Assembly (NCBI GenBank): GCA_003279605.1
Contig: QCHF01000002.1
Location: forward strand, 385,586 to 449,585
Length of the DNA stretch: 64,000 bases
DNA from: SAR86 cluster bacterium AG-390-O18
Lineage (GTDB): Bacteria > Pseudomonadota > Gammaproteobacteria > Magnimaribacterales > AG-339-G14
Direction of reading: 5' to 3'
Under the pieces are notes generated by a model, which ran no database searches, was not told the DNA's origin, and worked only from the letters and a program-made list of their open reading frames with translations. Positions 42,132 to 52,310 of this stretch are shown piece by piece. How positions within the stretch are numbered: the stretch's first letter is position 1; each line of letters starts with the position of its first letter. The position numbers and the translations under genes are program-made.

Positions 42132-42491
42132 ATGCCTTTTTTTATTGTTTTATTTTTTTACATCTTAATTTCTATCTATCAGATCAGCGCAGTTGCAGAT
42201 GCTTTAAAACTTATCTTCATGGTTGAAAGTACTTTTTTGGAAGGCGTTTTATTTATCATTTCTCTTTTTCTGACATTTACTCCCTTTTTAGGTCCAATTC
42301 TTGGGATAATTGGAGCTACTTTTGTTTGGGAATGGAATATTTTATTTTCTGCTCTATTGTTTTTTTGGCCCTATCTATTAGGATTTTTATTTTTCTCCTT
42401 GAGAAAAAAAAGTCTTAGAAGCCATAACTCTAATAGTCGAGCTTCAGATATAGAAGATGCTGAGATAATTGAGGAGGATAAATTTAAATAA
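42132..42491 (+). CDS. Small membrane protein, unknown function
   Basis: About 119 aa, hydrophobic segments, acidic C-terminal tail (ASDIEDAEIIEEDKFK). Confidence 0.5.
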   Translation: MPFFIVLFFYILISIYQISAVADALKLIFMVESTFLEGVLFIISLFLTFTPFLGPILGIIGATFVWEWNILFSALLFFWPYLLGFLFFSLRKKSLRSHNSNSRASDIEDAEIIEEDKFK

Positions 42492-42564
42492 ATTCAAATA
42501 TCTCTTATAAAGTCATACACTGCATTTGCACAACCTTTAGGATTTTCAATCACATTTAAAAAAA

Positions 42565-42640
42565 TGGAGCTGGCGATTGGATTTGAACCAACGACCGCCT
42601 GATTACAAATCAGGAGCTCTACCAACTGAGCTACGCCAGC
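42565..42640 (-). tRNA. tRNA-Thr(TGT)
   Basis: 76 nt cloverleaf on minus strand: GCTGGCG...CGCCAGC + TCCA, anticodon loop TTTGTAA. Confidence 0.96.
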
Positions 42641-42691
42641 AAATTACAAATTAGATGAAAATGATATATTAATTAAAAAATAAAATGCAGA

Positions 42692-43480
42692 TTAATTTAT
42701 ATTTAGTGAAACTTCCCCAGAAGATATTTTCTTAATTTGGTTACCTATTCTCACATTAAGAGATCCATCCGAATTAATATCTAAAACAGTTCCTTCTTTA
42801 TTAATTGAATTAGAGAGAAAAACCTTTTTGTCCTTCAAAAAATTTAATTTATTAAAATCTTTTGCAAAGTCATCAAAACCATTTTTTTCAAACTTGGATT
42901 TTAATAATAAAACTTCGTTTGCTATGTCGGATATTATTTCATTTCTATCTACAACAACATTTTCAAATTCCAATTTTAAAGAAGTCCAATCTCTATCAAT
43001 TTCTATATTGTTTTCCATAAAAACATTTAAGCCAATTCCTACAATAATTAAATTTTCCGCATCTCTTGTTAAGGTTTCTATCAAGATTCCTCCTATTTTC
43101 TTTTTGTTCAAGTAAATATCATTAGGCCATTTGATTTCCGTAAAAATATTTTGCTTCAAAAGAACGTTGTGAACTGCTAGAGCTGATACCAAACTGAATG
43201 AGCTGAAATTTTTTAATTCATGATTGGTAGAAAAGCTTATAGACATATAAATATTTTCATACTTAGGGCTTTGCCATTTTTTTAAATTTCTTCCTCTGCC
43301 TTTTGTTTGGCTCTCTGATAAACAAAGGCAGTATTCATTTGGATTTGCAAACTCAATAAGGTAATCATTAGTTGATTCTAGTTCTTGATAAATTGATAAT
43401 TGCCACTCAAAACCAGAGTTTTTTTTAAGAAAGTGGCGGATTTTTTCTTCTTTTAAAGTATTTTGTTTGACATCTTCCAT
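42692..43480 (-). CDS. birA: Biotin--[acetyl-CoA-carboxylase] ligase
   Basis: ESTNDYLIEFA, SESQTKGRGRNLKKWQSPKYENIYMSISF, IKWPNDIYLNKKKIGGILIE. No obvious N-terminal HTH repressor domain. Confidence 0.95.
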   Translation of the reverse strand: MEDVKQNTLKEEKIRHFLKKNSGFEWQLSIYQELESTNDYLIEFANPNEYCLCLSESQTKGRGRNLKKWQSPKYENIYMSISFSTNHELKNFSSFSLVSALAVHNVLLKQNIFTEIKWPNDIYLNKKKIGGILIETLTRDAENLIIVGIGLNVFMENNIEIDRDWTSLKLEFENVVVDRNEIISDIANEVLLLKSKFEKNGFDDFAKDFNKLNFLKDKKVFLSNSINKEGTVLDINSDGSLNVRIGNQIKKISSGEVSLNIN

Positions 43481-43508
43481 ATGTACTCAGAGAATACACA
43501 ACTCTATA

Positions 43509-43592
43509 GGAGGGGTTGGGGAGCGGTCAAACCCATCTGACTGTAAATCAGACGCTTCGGCTTCGCAGGTTCGAATCCTGCCCCCTCCACCA
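43509..43592 (+). tRNA. tRNA-Tyr(GTA)
   Basis: 84 nt class II tRNA with long variable arm; acceptor GGAGGGG/CCCCTCC, anticodon loop CTGTAAA. Confidence 0.97.
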
Positions 43593-43706
43593 AAAGTGTT
43601 GCAATTAAAGCAAAATTTAAGTATAAAGCCGTTCGGAGCAACGGGTGTTAAGGGTTATTTTTTTTTCTACTTTTCTTATACCGTCTCCTGCGTTATTAAA
43701 GGAATT

Positions 43707-43782
<76 letters not shown>

Positions 43783-43814
43783 TTAAATAAAAGTTTTTTA
43801 GAGAGGAATAAAAA

Positions 43815-45008
43815 ATGGCTAAAGAAAAATTTGAGAGAACCAAACCGCATTTAAATGTGGGAACTATAGGTCATGTAGATCATGGTAAAACAACTTTAAC
43901 TGCCGCTTTAACAAAAGTCTGTGCTGAAGCTCAAGGTACTGGCGAAGCAATAGCTTTTGATGGTATCGATAATGCTCCTGAAGAAAGGGAAAGAGGAATT
44001 ACTATTGCGACTTCTCATGTAGAGTATGATTCTGTAGCAAGACATTATGCTCATGTAGATTGTCCAGGACATGCTGATTATATTAAGAATATGATTACAG
44101 GAGCTGCGCAAATGGATGGAGCAATTCTTGTAGTTAATTGTGCAGATGGTCCAATGCCCCAAACAAGGGAGCACATCCTTCTCGCTAGACAAGTTGGTGT
44201 TCCTTACATCGTGGTATATCTAAATAAAGCTGATCAAGTTGATGATGCAGAACTTATTGAGCTCGTAGAGGTTGAGGTCAGAGACTTATTGAACGAATAT
44301 GAATTTCCTGGCGACGATACTCCTATAGTCATAGGTTCAGCTCTTAAAGCTCTTGAAGGCGATGATTCAGAACATGGTATTCAATCTGTACAAAAACTTG
44401 TGGAAGCTTTAGATTCATATATTCCAGAGCCTACCAGAGAAACTGATAAACCTTTTCTAATGCCAATTGAAGATATCTTTTCGATACAAGGAAGAGGAAC
44501 TGTTGTAACTGGAAGAATTGAAAGGGGAGAAGTCAAAGTTAATGACGAAATGGAAATAGTAGGTATCAGAGATACTGAAACAACCGTTTGTACAGGAGTA
44601 GAAATGTTTAGAAAGCTTTTGGATGAAGGAAAAGCTGGAGAAAACGTAGGTGTACTTTTAAGAGGTACAAAAAGAGAAGATGTAGAAAGAGGACAAGTTC
44701 TTTCTGCGCCTGGCTCAATTACTCCTCATACCAAATTCGAAGCTCAAGTATATGTTTTAAGTAAAGAAGAGGGAGGAAGACATACTCCTTTCTTTAAAGG
44801 GTATAGACCTCAATTTTATGTAAGAACTACTGATGTAACAGGTGAAGTGACTCTTCCTGATGGCGTAGAAATGGTAATGCCTGGAGATGATGTTGCGGTA
44901 ACTGTAGAGCTTATTTCTCCAGTAGCAATGGAAGATGGTATGAAGTTCGCTATCCGTGAAGGTGGAAGAACTGTTGGTGCCGGAGTAGTTTCTAAAATTA
45001 TTCAATAG
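43815..45008 (+). CDS. tuf: Elongation factor Tu
   Basis: [35 protein letters not shown]; 397 aa. Confidence 0.99.
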   Translation: MAKEKFERTKPHLNVGTIGHVDHGKTTLTAALTKVCAEAQGTGEAIAFDGIDNAPEERERGITIATSHVEYDSVARHYAHVDCPGHADYIKNMITGAAQMDGAILVVNCADGPMPQTREHILLARQVGVPYIVVYLNKADQVDDAELIELVEVEVRDLLNEYEFPGDDTPIVIGSALKALEGDDSEHGIQSVQKLVEALDSYIPEPTRETDKPFLMPIEDIFSIQGRGTVVTGRIERGEVKVNDEMEIVGIRDTETTVCTGVEMFRKLLDEGKAGENVGVLLRGTKREDVERGQVLSAPGSITPHTKFEAQVYVLSKEEGGRHTPFFKGYRPQFYVRTTDVTGEVTLPDGVEMVMPGDDVAVTVELISPVAMEDGMKFAIREGGRTVGAGVVSKIIQ

Positions 45009-45082
45009 GCCAGTAGCTCAATTGGTAGAGCGGCGGTCTCCAAAACCGCAGGTTGGGGGTTCAATTCCCTCCTGGCCTGCCA
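45007..45082 (+). tRNA. tRNA-Trp(CCA)
   Basis: 76 nt; acceptor AGGCCAG/CTGGCCT, discriminator G, anticodon loop TCTCCAAAA; 5' end overlaps the tuf stop codon by 2 nt. Confidence 0.97.
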
Positions 45083-45128
45083 GAAAGAGAAGCCCTCTTC
45101 TTAAAGAGCATGGCATGAGAGGAGCTAG

Positions 45129-45470
45129 ATGATTCTAAGTAAAGGTCTTTGGTTGGTAGGATTGGCAATTATTGCTGCCGCAGTGTGGGGTAATTCCTTC
45201 TATAGCGATATAGGTCTTCTTTATAGAGTTATAGGAGTGATTGCTTTATTTTCAATAGGCCTATTTGTTTTGAGATTTACCGAGTTTGGATCTGTTGCTT
45301 TCCAAACTATAAAACAGTCAACAACTGAAATCCGAAAGGTAGTTTGGCCAAATAGAACTGAGACAACTCAAACTACTCTTATTGTTGTTGGCGTAGTTAT
45401 CATAGCTGCTCTTATTTTATGGGGCTTAGATTCTCTTTTTTCTTTTGTAATGAGTTTAATCTTAGGGTGA
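45129..45470 (+). CDS. secE: Preprotein translocase subunit SecE
   Basis: Hydrophobic helices, STTEIRKVVWPNRTETTQTT signature. Confidence 0.96.
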   Translation: MILSKGLWLVGLAIIAAAVWGNSFYSDIGLLYRVIGVIALFSIGLFVLRFTEFGSVAFQTIKQSTTEIRKVVWPNRTETTQTTLIVVGVVIIAALILWGLDSLFSFVMSLILG

Positions 45471-45473
45471 TAA

Positions 45474-46007
45474 ATGTCTAAAGCTTGGTACATCATAAAT
45501 TCTTACTCCAATTATGAAAATAAGGCCAAGGAGCAATTATTAGAGAGAATTAAACTGGAAAAAATGGAGGATCATTTTGGAAGGATAGAAATACCAGTTC
45601 ATGAAGTTGTTGAATTGAAAGGAGGAAAAGAAAAGATTACAGAAAAAAAATTCTTTCCTGGATATATCTTAGTTGAAATGGAAATGAATGACGAAACTTG
45701 GCATTTGGTAAAAGAGACTCCTAGAGTACTCGGTTTCATTGGCGGAACAAAAAATAATCCAAAGCCTATTTCAGATGCTGAAGCAGCAAAGATTTTAAAT
45801 CAAATGGAACATGGAATAGAGGAAACATCACAAGGAACTATCTATGAGCCTGGAGAAATGATTAGAGTTATAGACGGCCCATTCAATGACTTTAGTGGCG
45901 TTGTTGAAGAAGCTGACAATCAAAAGGGTAAAGTAAAAGTTGCTGTAATGATATTTGGAAGGTCTACTCCTGTTGAGTTAGATTTTTCTCAAATTGAAAG
46001 AGGATAA
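45474..46007 (+). CDS. nusG: Transcription termination/antitermination protein NusG
   Basis: [35 protein letters not shown] motif [13 protein letters not shown]. Confidence 0.98.
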   Translation: MSKAWYIINSYSNYENKAKEQLLERIKLEKMEDHFGRIEIPVHEVVELKGGKEKITEKKFFPGYILVEMEMNDETWHLVKETPRVLGFIGGTKNNPKPISDAEAAKILNQMEHGIEETSQGTIYEPGEMIRVIDGPFNDFSGVVEEADNQKGKVKVAVMIFGRSTPVELDFSQIERG

Positions 46008-46009
46008 AT

Positions 46010-46438
46010 ATGGCTGAAAAGAAAATAATGACATACATAAAACTCCAAGTTCCTGCTGGAGCTGCATCTCCAAGCCCTCCTGTTGGCCCAGCTTTAGGAC
46101 AACATGGAGTAAATTTAATGGATTTCTGTAACGCATTTAATTCCAAAACTAATGAATTGGAAAAAAACCTTCCTGTACCAGTAGTCATTACAGTATATGA
46201 AGATAGAAGTTTTGATTTTATTGTAAAAACTACTCCGGCAAGTGTTCTTTTAAAAAAAGCAGCAGGGCTCTCTAAAGGAAGCCCAACACCAAATTCAGAA
46301 AAAGTTGGAAAAGTCTCTAGGAAACAATTAGAAGAAATTGCAGAGGCAAAAATGGCTGATTTAAATGCTACTGATATGGACCAAGCTGTAAAAATTATTG
46401 AAGGAAGTGCAAGAAGCATGGGAATAGAGGTAATTTAA
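46010..46438 (+). CDS. rplK: 50S ribosomal protein L11
   Basis: [31 protein letters not shown]. Confidence 0.99.
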   Translation: MAEKKIMTYIKLQVPAGAASPSPPVGPALGQHGVNLMDFCNAFNSKTNELEKNLPVPVVITVYEDRSFDFIVKTTPASVLLKKAAGLSKGSPTPNSEKVGKVSRKQLEEIAEAKMADLNATDMDQAVKIIEGSARSMGIEVI

Positions 46439-47094
46439 TGTCTCAAGAAACTAAAAAATATTTAATCGAAGAAGCTTTGGGCGAACTTAATTCTAAGGCC
46501 TCAACAAAATTTTCTGAATCTTTGGATGTTTCAATTAATTTAGGAATTGATGCTTCCAAATCAGACCAAAATGTTAGAGGAGCTTCAAACCTTCCTCATG
46601 GGAATGGAAAATCTTTCAAAGTCGCAGTATTTGCTGATGGAGATGAAGCAACTCAAGCAAAAGAAGCTGGAGCAGATAAAGTTGGTATGGAAGATCTAGC
46701 GGAGGAAATTAAGTCTGGTAATATTGACTTTGACGTTGTGATTGCAACACCAGAAACTATGAGAGTAGTTTCTCCCTTAGGACAAATTCTTGGCCCAAAG
46801 GGGTTGATGCCAAATCCAAAATCAGAAACTGTTACTAAGGATATTCCAAATACAGTAAAAAATGCAAAATCAGGACAAATTAGGTACAAATCAGATAAAC
46901 AGGGTATAATCCACGCCCGTATTGGACAGATAGGTTATACAGAAGAACAATTGAAAGATAATTTAGAAGCTTTTTTAACTGACGTTAAAAAGGCAAAACC
47001 TCCTTCGGCAAAAGGGATTTATATTTCAAAAGTAACTCTTTCTTCCACAATGGGCAAAGGGTTTGAAATTGATACTGCAAAACTTAATTTTTAA
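46438..47094 (+). CDS. rplA: 50S ribosomal protein L1
   Basis: [29 protein letters not shown]. Confidence 0.98.
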   Translation: MSQETKKYLIEEALGELNSKASTKFSESLDVSINLGIDASKSDQNVRGASNLPHGNGKSFKVAVFADGDEATQAKEAGADKVGMEDLAEEIKSGNIDFDVVIATPETMRVVSPLGQILGPKGLMPNPKSETVTKDIPNTVKNAKSGQIRYKSDKQGIIHARIGQIGYTEEQLKDNLEAFLTDVKKAKPPSAKGIYISKVTLSSTMGKGFEIDTAKLNF

Positions 47095-47135
47095 TTTATA
47101 GATGAGTTTGTTTGGAAAAATAAGAATTTTAAGCT

Positions 47136-47210
47136 GTTGTAACTTCGTTACAACCGTCTTAGACCGTAGGAGTTTAACTTTATTAAACTTAATGTTTCCT
47201 ACGCAGATAG
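47136..47210 (+). promoter_or_regulatory. L10-type mRNA leader (autoregulatory element of rplJL-rpoBC)
   Basis: Hairpin GTTGTAAC-TTC-GTTACAAC (47136-47154) followed by conserved-type motif AGACCGTAGGAG...TTTCCTACGCAGATAG (47161-47210) upstream of rplJ. Confidence 0.75.
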
Positions 47211-47280
47211 TTCAAAAAGATTTTTCTTTTTGGATAAAAGGTTCCTCTTTTGGAAATTTATCAAAGGAGGGTTTTAATTA

Positions 47281-47799
47281 ATGTCACGCTTAGATACTAA
47301 GAAAGTTCTAGTAGAGGATTTAAATAAAATCGCTCAAGAAGCATTTTCTGTGATCGCTGTTGATTATCGAGGAACGAATGTTCCTGGCTTAACTCAACTT
47401 AGAAAGGAAGCTAAATCACAGTCTGTTCAGCTCAAGGTTATTAAAAATACTTTAGCAAAAAGAGCTTTGGAGAATACTAAATTTGATTCTCTAAATGAAA
47501 TTCTCACTGGTCCAACTTTATTGGCTTTTTCTATGAATGACCTTCAAAGTGCGGCAAAACTTGTAAAAGACTTTGCAGCCGAAGAAGAATCATTTGAAGT
47601 AAAAGGACTTTCCATAGGAGAAGGTTTTCTTGAGCCAAATGAGCTCAAAGCCTTAGCTTCTCTTCCAACAAAAGAAGAAGCAATTTCTATGTTATTAGGA
47701 TTAATGCAGGCTCCTCTAAATAAACTTGCCGGAACTTTGAATGAAGTCCCTTCTCAGCTAGTTAGAACTGTTAATGCAGTGAGCCAAACTAAATCTTAA
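47281..47799 (+). CDS. rplJ: 50S ribosomal protein L10
   Basis: VIAVDYRGTNVPGLTQLRKEA, VIKNTLAKRAL; position before rplL. Confidence 0.98.
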   Translation: MSRLDTKKVLVEDLNKIAQEAFSVIAVDYRGTNVPGLTQLRKEAKSQSVQLKVIKNTLAKRALENTKFDSLNEILTGPTLLAFSMNDLQSAAKLVKDFAAEEESFEVKGLSIGEGFLEPNELKALASLPTKEEAISMLLGLMQAPLNKLAGTLNEVPSQLVRTVNAVSQTKS

Positions 47800-47825
47800 T
47801 AATCTAGGCATAACGGAGAAAAATA

Positions 47826-48206
47826 ATGGCTACTACTAAAGAAGAAATACTCGATGCGATATCAGAAATGAGCGTTATGGATGTAGTTGATTTGGTAAAA
47901 CTTATGGAAGAAAAATTTGGTGTCACTGCTGCAGCTCCAGTTGCTGCCGCTGCTGCTCCTGCTGCAGGAGGCGAAGCCGCTGCTGCTGAAGAGCAAAGTG
48001 AATTTGAAATTTTCTTAGCTGATGTTGGTGAAAAGAAAATCGATGTCATCAAGGCAGTAAGAGCAATCACTGGCTTGGGCTTGAAAGAAGCAAAAGCAAT
48101 TGTTGATGGTGCTCCTGCTTCTGTTAAAGAAGGCGCAAATAAAGATGAGGCCGAGCAAGCTAAGTCTCAACTTGAAGAAGCTGGCGCTAAAGTAGAACTA
48201 AAGTAA
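47826..48206 (+). CDS. rplL: 50S ribosomal protein L7/L12
   Basis: Ala-rich hinge and [29 protein letters not shown]. Confidence 0.99.
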   Translation: MATTKEEILDAISEMSVMDVVDLVKLMEEKFGVTAAAPVAAAAAPAAGGEAAAAEEQSEFEIFLADVGEKKIDVIKAVRAITGLGLKEAKAIVDGAPASVKEGANKDEAEQAKSQLEEAGAKVELK

Positions 48207-48229
48207 CATCATTTATAGGCTAAATTTAT

Positions 48230-51200
48230 ATGGCAAGTACGTACTCATTTGCAGAAAAAAAGAGAATAAGAAAAAGTTTTGAAAAAATTTCGAGCGCGAT
48301 GTCGCTACCTGACATCCTTGAAATTCAAACAGATTCATATGATTATTTTTTACAAAATATCCCGGATGCAACAAAAAGAAAAAATCAAGGCTTAGAAAGC
48401 GTCTTTCAATCGATTTTTCCAATCAACAGTGTCTCTGGAAATGCGAGGATTGAGTATTTAGGTTATAAATTACAAAACCCCGAATTTGATGTTCAAGAGT
48501 GTCTTCCGCGCGGAAAAACTTATGAAGCGCCTCTAATAATAAGATGCAGAATTATCTTTATTGATAAAACTACTGGTGAAGAAAATCTAAAGAGCGCTAG
48601 GGAAGAAGAAGTCTATATGGGAACTGTTCCTTTGATGACAGAGCATGGAACTTTTGTAATCAATGGAACTGAAAGAGTAGTTGTTTCTCAGCTTCATAGA
48701 TCTCCTGGCTTGATATTCGATCACGACAGAGGTAAAACTCATTCGTCAGGAAAACTTTTATACTCTTCTAGAGTCATTCCTTATAGAGGCTCTTGGCTAG
48801 ACTTCGAATTTGATCATAAAGATCTTGTTTTTATTCGTATCGACAGAAGAAGAAAACTCTATGCAACAATCTTATTAAGGGCAATAGGCTTTACTTCTCA
48901 AGAGATATTAGAAAAATTCTACGAAAAAGAAACTTATCTAATCGGTCAAAATAGTTACTCTTTGAAAGTCGTTCCTAGAAGAATGGTTGGTAAGATTGCG
49001 CCATCAGATATTAAAGGTACACAAGGCGTAATAATCGAAGCAGGTAAGAGAATCACTGCTAGACATATAAGACTTATTGAATCCAGTAAGATTAAAACCT
49101 TAGAGGTTCCAAAAGAAAGTCTTTTCAATCAAACAATTGCTGAAGATATTATTGATCCTTCAACTGGAGAAATTGCAATAGCTTGCAATACTTTAATTGA
49201 TGAAGAAGTTCTTCTTAAACTTCATGAATTAAAGCTCAAAGAAGTTAATGTTCTTTATATTAACGAACTTGAATCAGGCCCATATATTTCAGATACCTTA
49301 AGATCAGATACCACTTCAAATTCACTTGAAGCTCTTGCTGAGATCTACCGAATGATGAGACCAGGTGAGCCACCTACCAAAGAAGCAGCAACTCTTTTAT
49401 TCGAAAATTTATTCTTTAATGAAGATAAATATGATCTTTCTGACGTAGGAAGGATGAAATTCAATAAAAGGCTTGGCAGGGAAGAATTAATTGGGAAAGG
49501 AACTCTTGATAATGATGATATCTTAGATGTTATTAAAACTTTGGTGGATATCCGAAATGGAAAACAGAACTGTGATGATATAGACCATCTTGGAAATCGA
49601 AGAATCAGATCAGTTGGAGAAATGGTCGCTAACCAAGTCAGAGTAGGTTTATTGAGAGTAGAAAGAGCCGTAAGAGAAAGGTTAAACATTGCAGAAGCAG
49701 AAGAACTTGGACCAGCAGATTTAATCAATGCAAAACCAATAACAGCTGCAATAAATGAGTTTTTTGGATCAAGTCAGCTATCTCAATTTATGGATCAAAA
49801 CAATCCTTTATCTGAGGTGACTCATAAAAGAAGAGTTTCAGCACTAGGCCCTGGAGGACTTACTCGTGAAAGAGCTGGTTTTGAAGTTAGGGATGTTCAT
49901 CCTTCTCATTATGGAAGAGTTTGTCCAATTGAAACTCCAGAAGGGCCAAATATTGGTCTTATAAATTCTTTGTCTGTATATGCAAAAGTTAATGATTTTG
50001 GTTTTCTTGAAACTCCTTACAGAAAAGTAGAAAACGGCAAGGTAACTGATGAAATTCAATATGTATCTGCAATTGAAGAAGGTGAATTCGTTATAGCACA
50101 AGCCTCAGTAAAATTAGACAAAAACAATAAATTTATTGAAGAGCTTGTTCCAGTTAGATATAGAAATGAATTTGAGTTGATGGCTGTCGACAGAGTTGAT
50201 CTTATGGATGTTTCTCCCCAACAGGTAGTATCTATTGCTGCAGCGCTAATACCATTTTTAGAACATGATGATGCAAACAGAGCTTTGATGGGTTCAAACA
50301 TGCAACGTCAAGCAGTACCAACATTATCAACAGAAGCTCCTCTAGTTGGTACCGGTATGGAAAGACTTGTAGCACAATACTCAGGAGATTGTATTATTGC
50401 TAAAAATTCTGGAACGGTAGAAAAAGTTGATTCGGGAAAAATTGTTGTAAGAAAAAACCTTAAAGAGATTAGTTCAACAGATTCCGCTGTAGATATTTAT
50501 AATCTTATTAAATACACAAGATCAAATCAAAACACTTGTATCAATCAAAGACCAATTGTAAGTGAGGGAGACAAGATTTCTGCCGGAGACATATTGGCGG
50601 ACGGTTCTTCCATAGACTTAGGTGAATTAGCTCTTGGACAAAATATCAAAATTGCTTTGATGACATGGCATGGTTACAACTTTGAAGATTCAATTTTAAT
50701 CTCAGATAAATTAGTTAAAGAAGACAAGCTTACAAGTGTTCATATTATTGAAGAGACTTGCACTTCAAGAGATACAAAGCTCGGTCCAGATGAAATTACA
50801 GCTGATATTCCCAATGTTGGCGAGTCTGCTTTATCAAAACTTGATGAATGCGGAATAGTTCACATTGGAGCTGAAGTTAATGCAGGAGATATTCTTGTTG
50901 GTAAAGTGACGCCAAAAGGAGAAACTCAACTTTCCCCAGAGGAAAAACTTTTAAGAGCAATTTTTGGAGAAAAAGCATCTGATGTTAAAGATACTTCTTT
51001 AAGAGTAAAGGCTGGTCAAGATGGAACTGTTATTGATGTTCAAGTGTTTACTAGGGAAGGCTTAGAAAAAAATTCTCGTGCTGAAGTAATAGAATCGGTT
51101 TCTTTAGCAGAAATTCAAAAAGATATTGATCAAGAACTAAGTATAGTTTCTGAAGCAACTATTAATTCTCTTATGCCTTCACTTGAGGGTAAAAAAGTTA

Positions 51201-52306
51201 TAAGTGGAAGAGGTATTTCCAAAGGAGAAGTTTTGACAAAAGATTTCTTAAAAAGCTTGCCATCTTCTGAGTGGTTTAAATTGAGACTACAAGATGAAAA
51301 GCTTAACGATTTGATAAAAGAATCTAAAGATAATCTCAAAAAATATGAGGACATGCTTAAAGAACGCTTTGAAGCCAAAAAAAGAAAAATAGTATCTGGC
51401 GATGACTTGCCTCCGGGAGTTCAGCAAGTAATTAAAGTTTATCTTGCGGTAAAAAGAAAAATTCAACCTGGAGATAAACTTGCGGGGAGGCATGGCAATA
51501 AGGGAGTAATTTCAGTAGTTATGCCTGTTGAGGATATGCCTTATGATGAAAATGGAGAACCAGTTGATTTAGTTCTAAATCCTCTAGGAGTCCCTTCAAG
51601 AATGAACGTAGGACAACTTCTTGAAGTTCACCTAGGCTGGGCTTCAAAAGAACTAGGTAAAAAAATAGGCGAGCTAGTTGAAAAGTCTAAAAACCTTTCT
51701 GAAGTTAAACCTTTTGTTGAAAAAATTTACTCATCTACTGGAAAAAAAGAAGAACTTGAAAAACTCTCGGATAAAGAATTTAAAGAGTTATGTGAAAACT
51801 TAAAATCAGGAGTACCAATGGCTACACCAGTTTTTGATGGAGCATCAGAAGAAGAAATTAAAAAGATGCTTGAATTAGCTGATTTACCATCCTCTGGCCA
51901 AGCTCAACTTTATGATGGAAGAACAGGCGAGGCTTTCGACAGATTAGTGACAATTGGATACATGTATATCCTAAAGTTAAATCATTTAATTGAAGATAAG
52001 ATGCATGCTAGATCAACAGGTTCATACAGTCTTGTTACTCAACAACCTCTTGGAGGGAAAGCTCAATTTGGAGGCCAAAGACTTGGTGAAATGGAAGTTT
52101 GGGCGCTAGAAGCTTATGGTGCTGCAAACACCTTGCAAGAAATGTTAACTGTAAAATCAGATGACGTGCCAGGCAGAACAAAGGTATACAAGAATATCGT
52201 AGATGGCAATTATGAAATGGAAGCTGGTATTCCCGAATCCTATAACGTTTTAACCAAAGAAGTCAGGTCTCTAGGAATAGACATAGACTTCGATGAGGTA
52301 GATTAA
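48230..52306 (+). CDS. rpoB: RNA polymerase beta subunit
   Basis: 1358 aa, [40 protein letters not shown]; no intein-like insertion seen. Confidence 0.99.
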   Translation: MASTYSFAEKKRIRKSFEKISSAMSLPDILEIQTDSYDYFLQNIPDATKRKNQGLESVFQSIFPINSVSGNARIEYLGYKLQNPEFDVQECLPRGKTYEAPLIIRCRIIFIDKTTGEENLKSAREEEVYMGTVPLMTEHGTFVINGTERVVVSQLHRSPGLIFDHDRGKTHSSGKLLYSSRVIPYRGSWLDFEFDHKDLVFIRIDRRRKLYATILLRAIGFTSQEILEKFYEKETYLIGQNSYSLKVVPRRMVGKIAPSDIKGTQGVIIEAGKRITARHIRLIESSKIKTLEVPKESLFNQTIAEDIIDPSTGEIAIACNTLIDEEVLLKLHELKLKEVNVLYINELESGPYISDTLRSDTTSNSLEALAEIYRMMRPGEPPTKEAATLLFENLFFNEDKYDLSDVGRMKFNKRLGREELIGKGTLDNDDILDVIKTLVDIRNGKQNCDDIDHLGNRRIRSVGEMVANQVRVGLLRVERAVRERLNIAEAEELGPADLINAKPITAAINEFFGSSQLSQFMDQNNPLSEVTHKRRVSALGPGGLTRERAGFEVRDVHPSHYGRVCPIETPEGPNIGLINSLSVYAKVNDFGFLETPYRKVENGKVTDEIQYVSAIEEGEFVIAQASVKLDKNNKFIEELVPVRYRNEFELMAVDRVDLMDVSPQQVVSIAAALIPFLEHDDANRALMGSNMQRQAVPTLSTEAPLVGTGMERLVAQYSGDCIIAKNSGTVEKVDSGKIVVRKNLKEISSTDSAVDIYNLIKYTRSNQNTCINQRPIVSEGDKISAGDILADGSSIDLGELALGQNIKIALMTWHGYNFEDSILISDKLVKEDKLTSVHIIEETCTSRDTKLGPDEITADIPNVGESALSKLDECGIVHIGAEVNAGDILVGKVTPKGETQLSPEEKLLRAIFGEKASDVKDTSLRVKAGQDGTVIDVQVFTREGLEKNSRAEVIESVSLAEIQKDIDQELSIVSEATINSLMPSLEGKKVISGRGISKGEVLTKDFLKSLPSSEWFKLRLQDEKLNDLIKESKDNLKKYEDMLKERFEAKKRKIVSGDDLPPGVQQVIKVYLAVKRKIQPGDKLAGRHGNKGVISVVMPVEDMPYDENGEPVDLVLNPLGVPSRMNVGQLLEVHLGWASKELGKKIGELVEKSKNLSEVKPFVEKIYSSTGKKEELEKLSDKEFKELCENLKSGVPMATPVFDGASEEEIKKMLELADLPSSGQAQLYDGRTGEAFDRLVTIGYMYILKLNHLIEDKMHARSTGSYSLVTQQPLGGKAQFGGQRLGEMEVWALEAYGAANTLQEMLTVKSDDVPGRTKVYKNIVDGNYEMEAGIPESYNVLTKEVRSLGIDIDFDEVD

Positions 52307-52310
52307 ATTT

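Noticed and set aside
45085-45115. TTAAAGAGCA, the exact reverse complement of boxA TGCTCTTTAA, downstream of tRNA-Trp
   Set aside because: Wrong strand for the plus-strand operon; it is explained by the small hairpin CTCTT-CTTA-AAGAG.
47935-47995. GCT-rich low-complexity tract
   Set aside because: It is the normal Ala-rich hinge of L7/L12.
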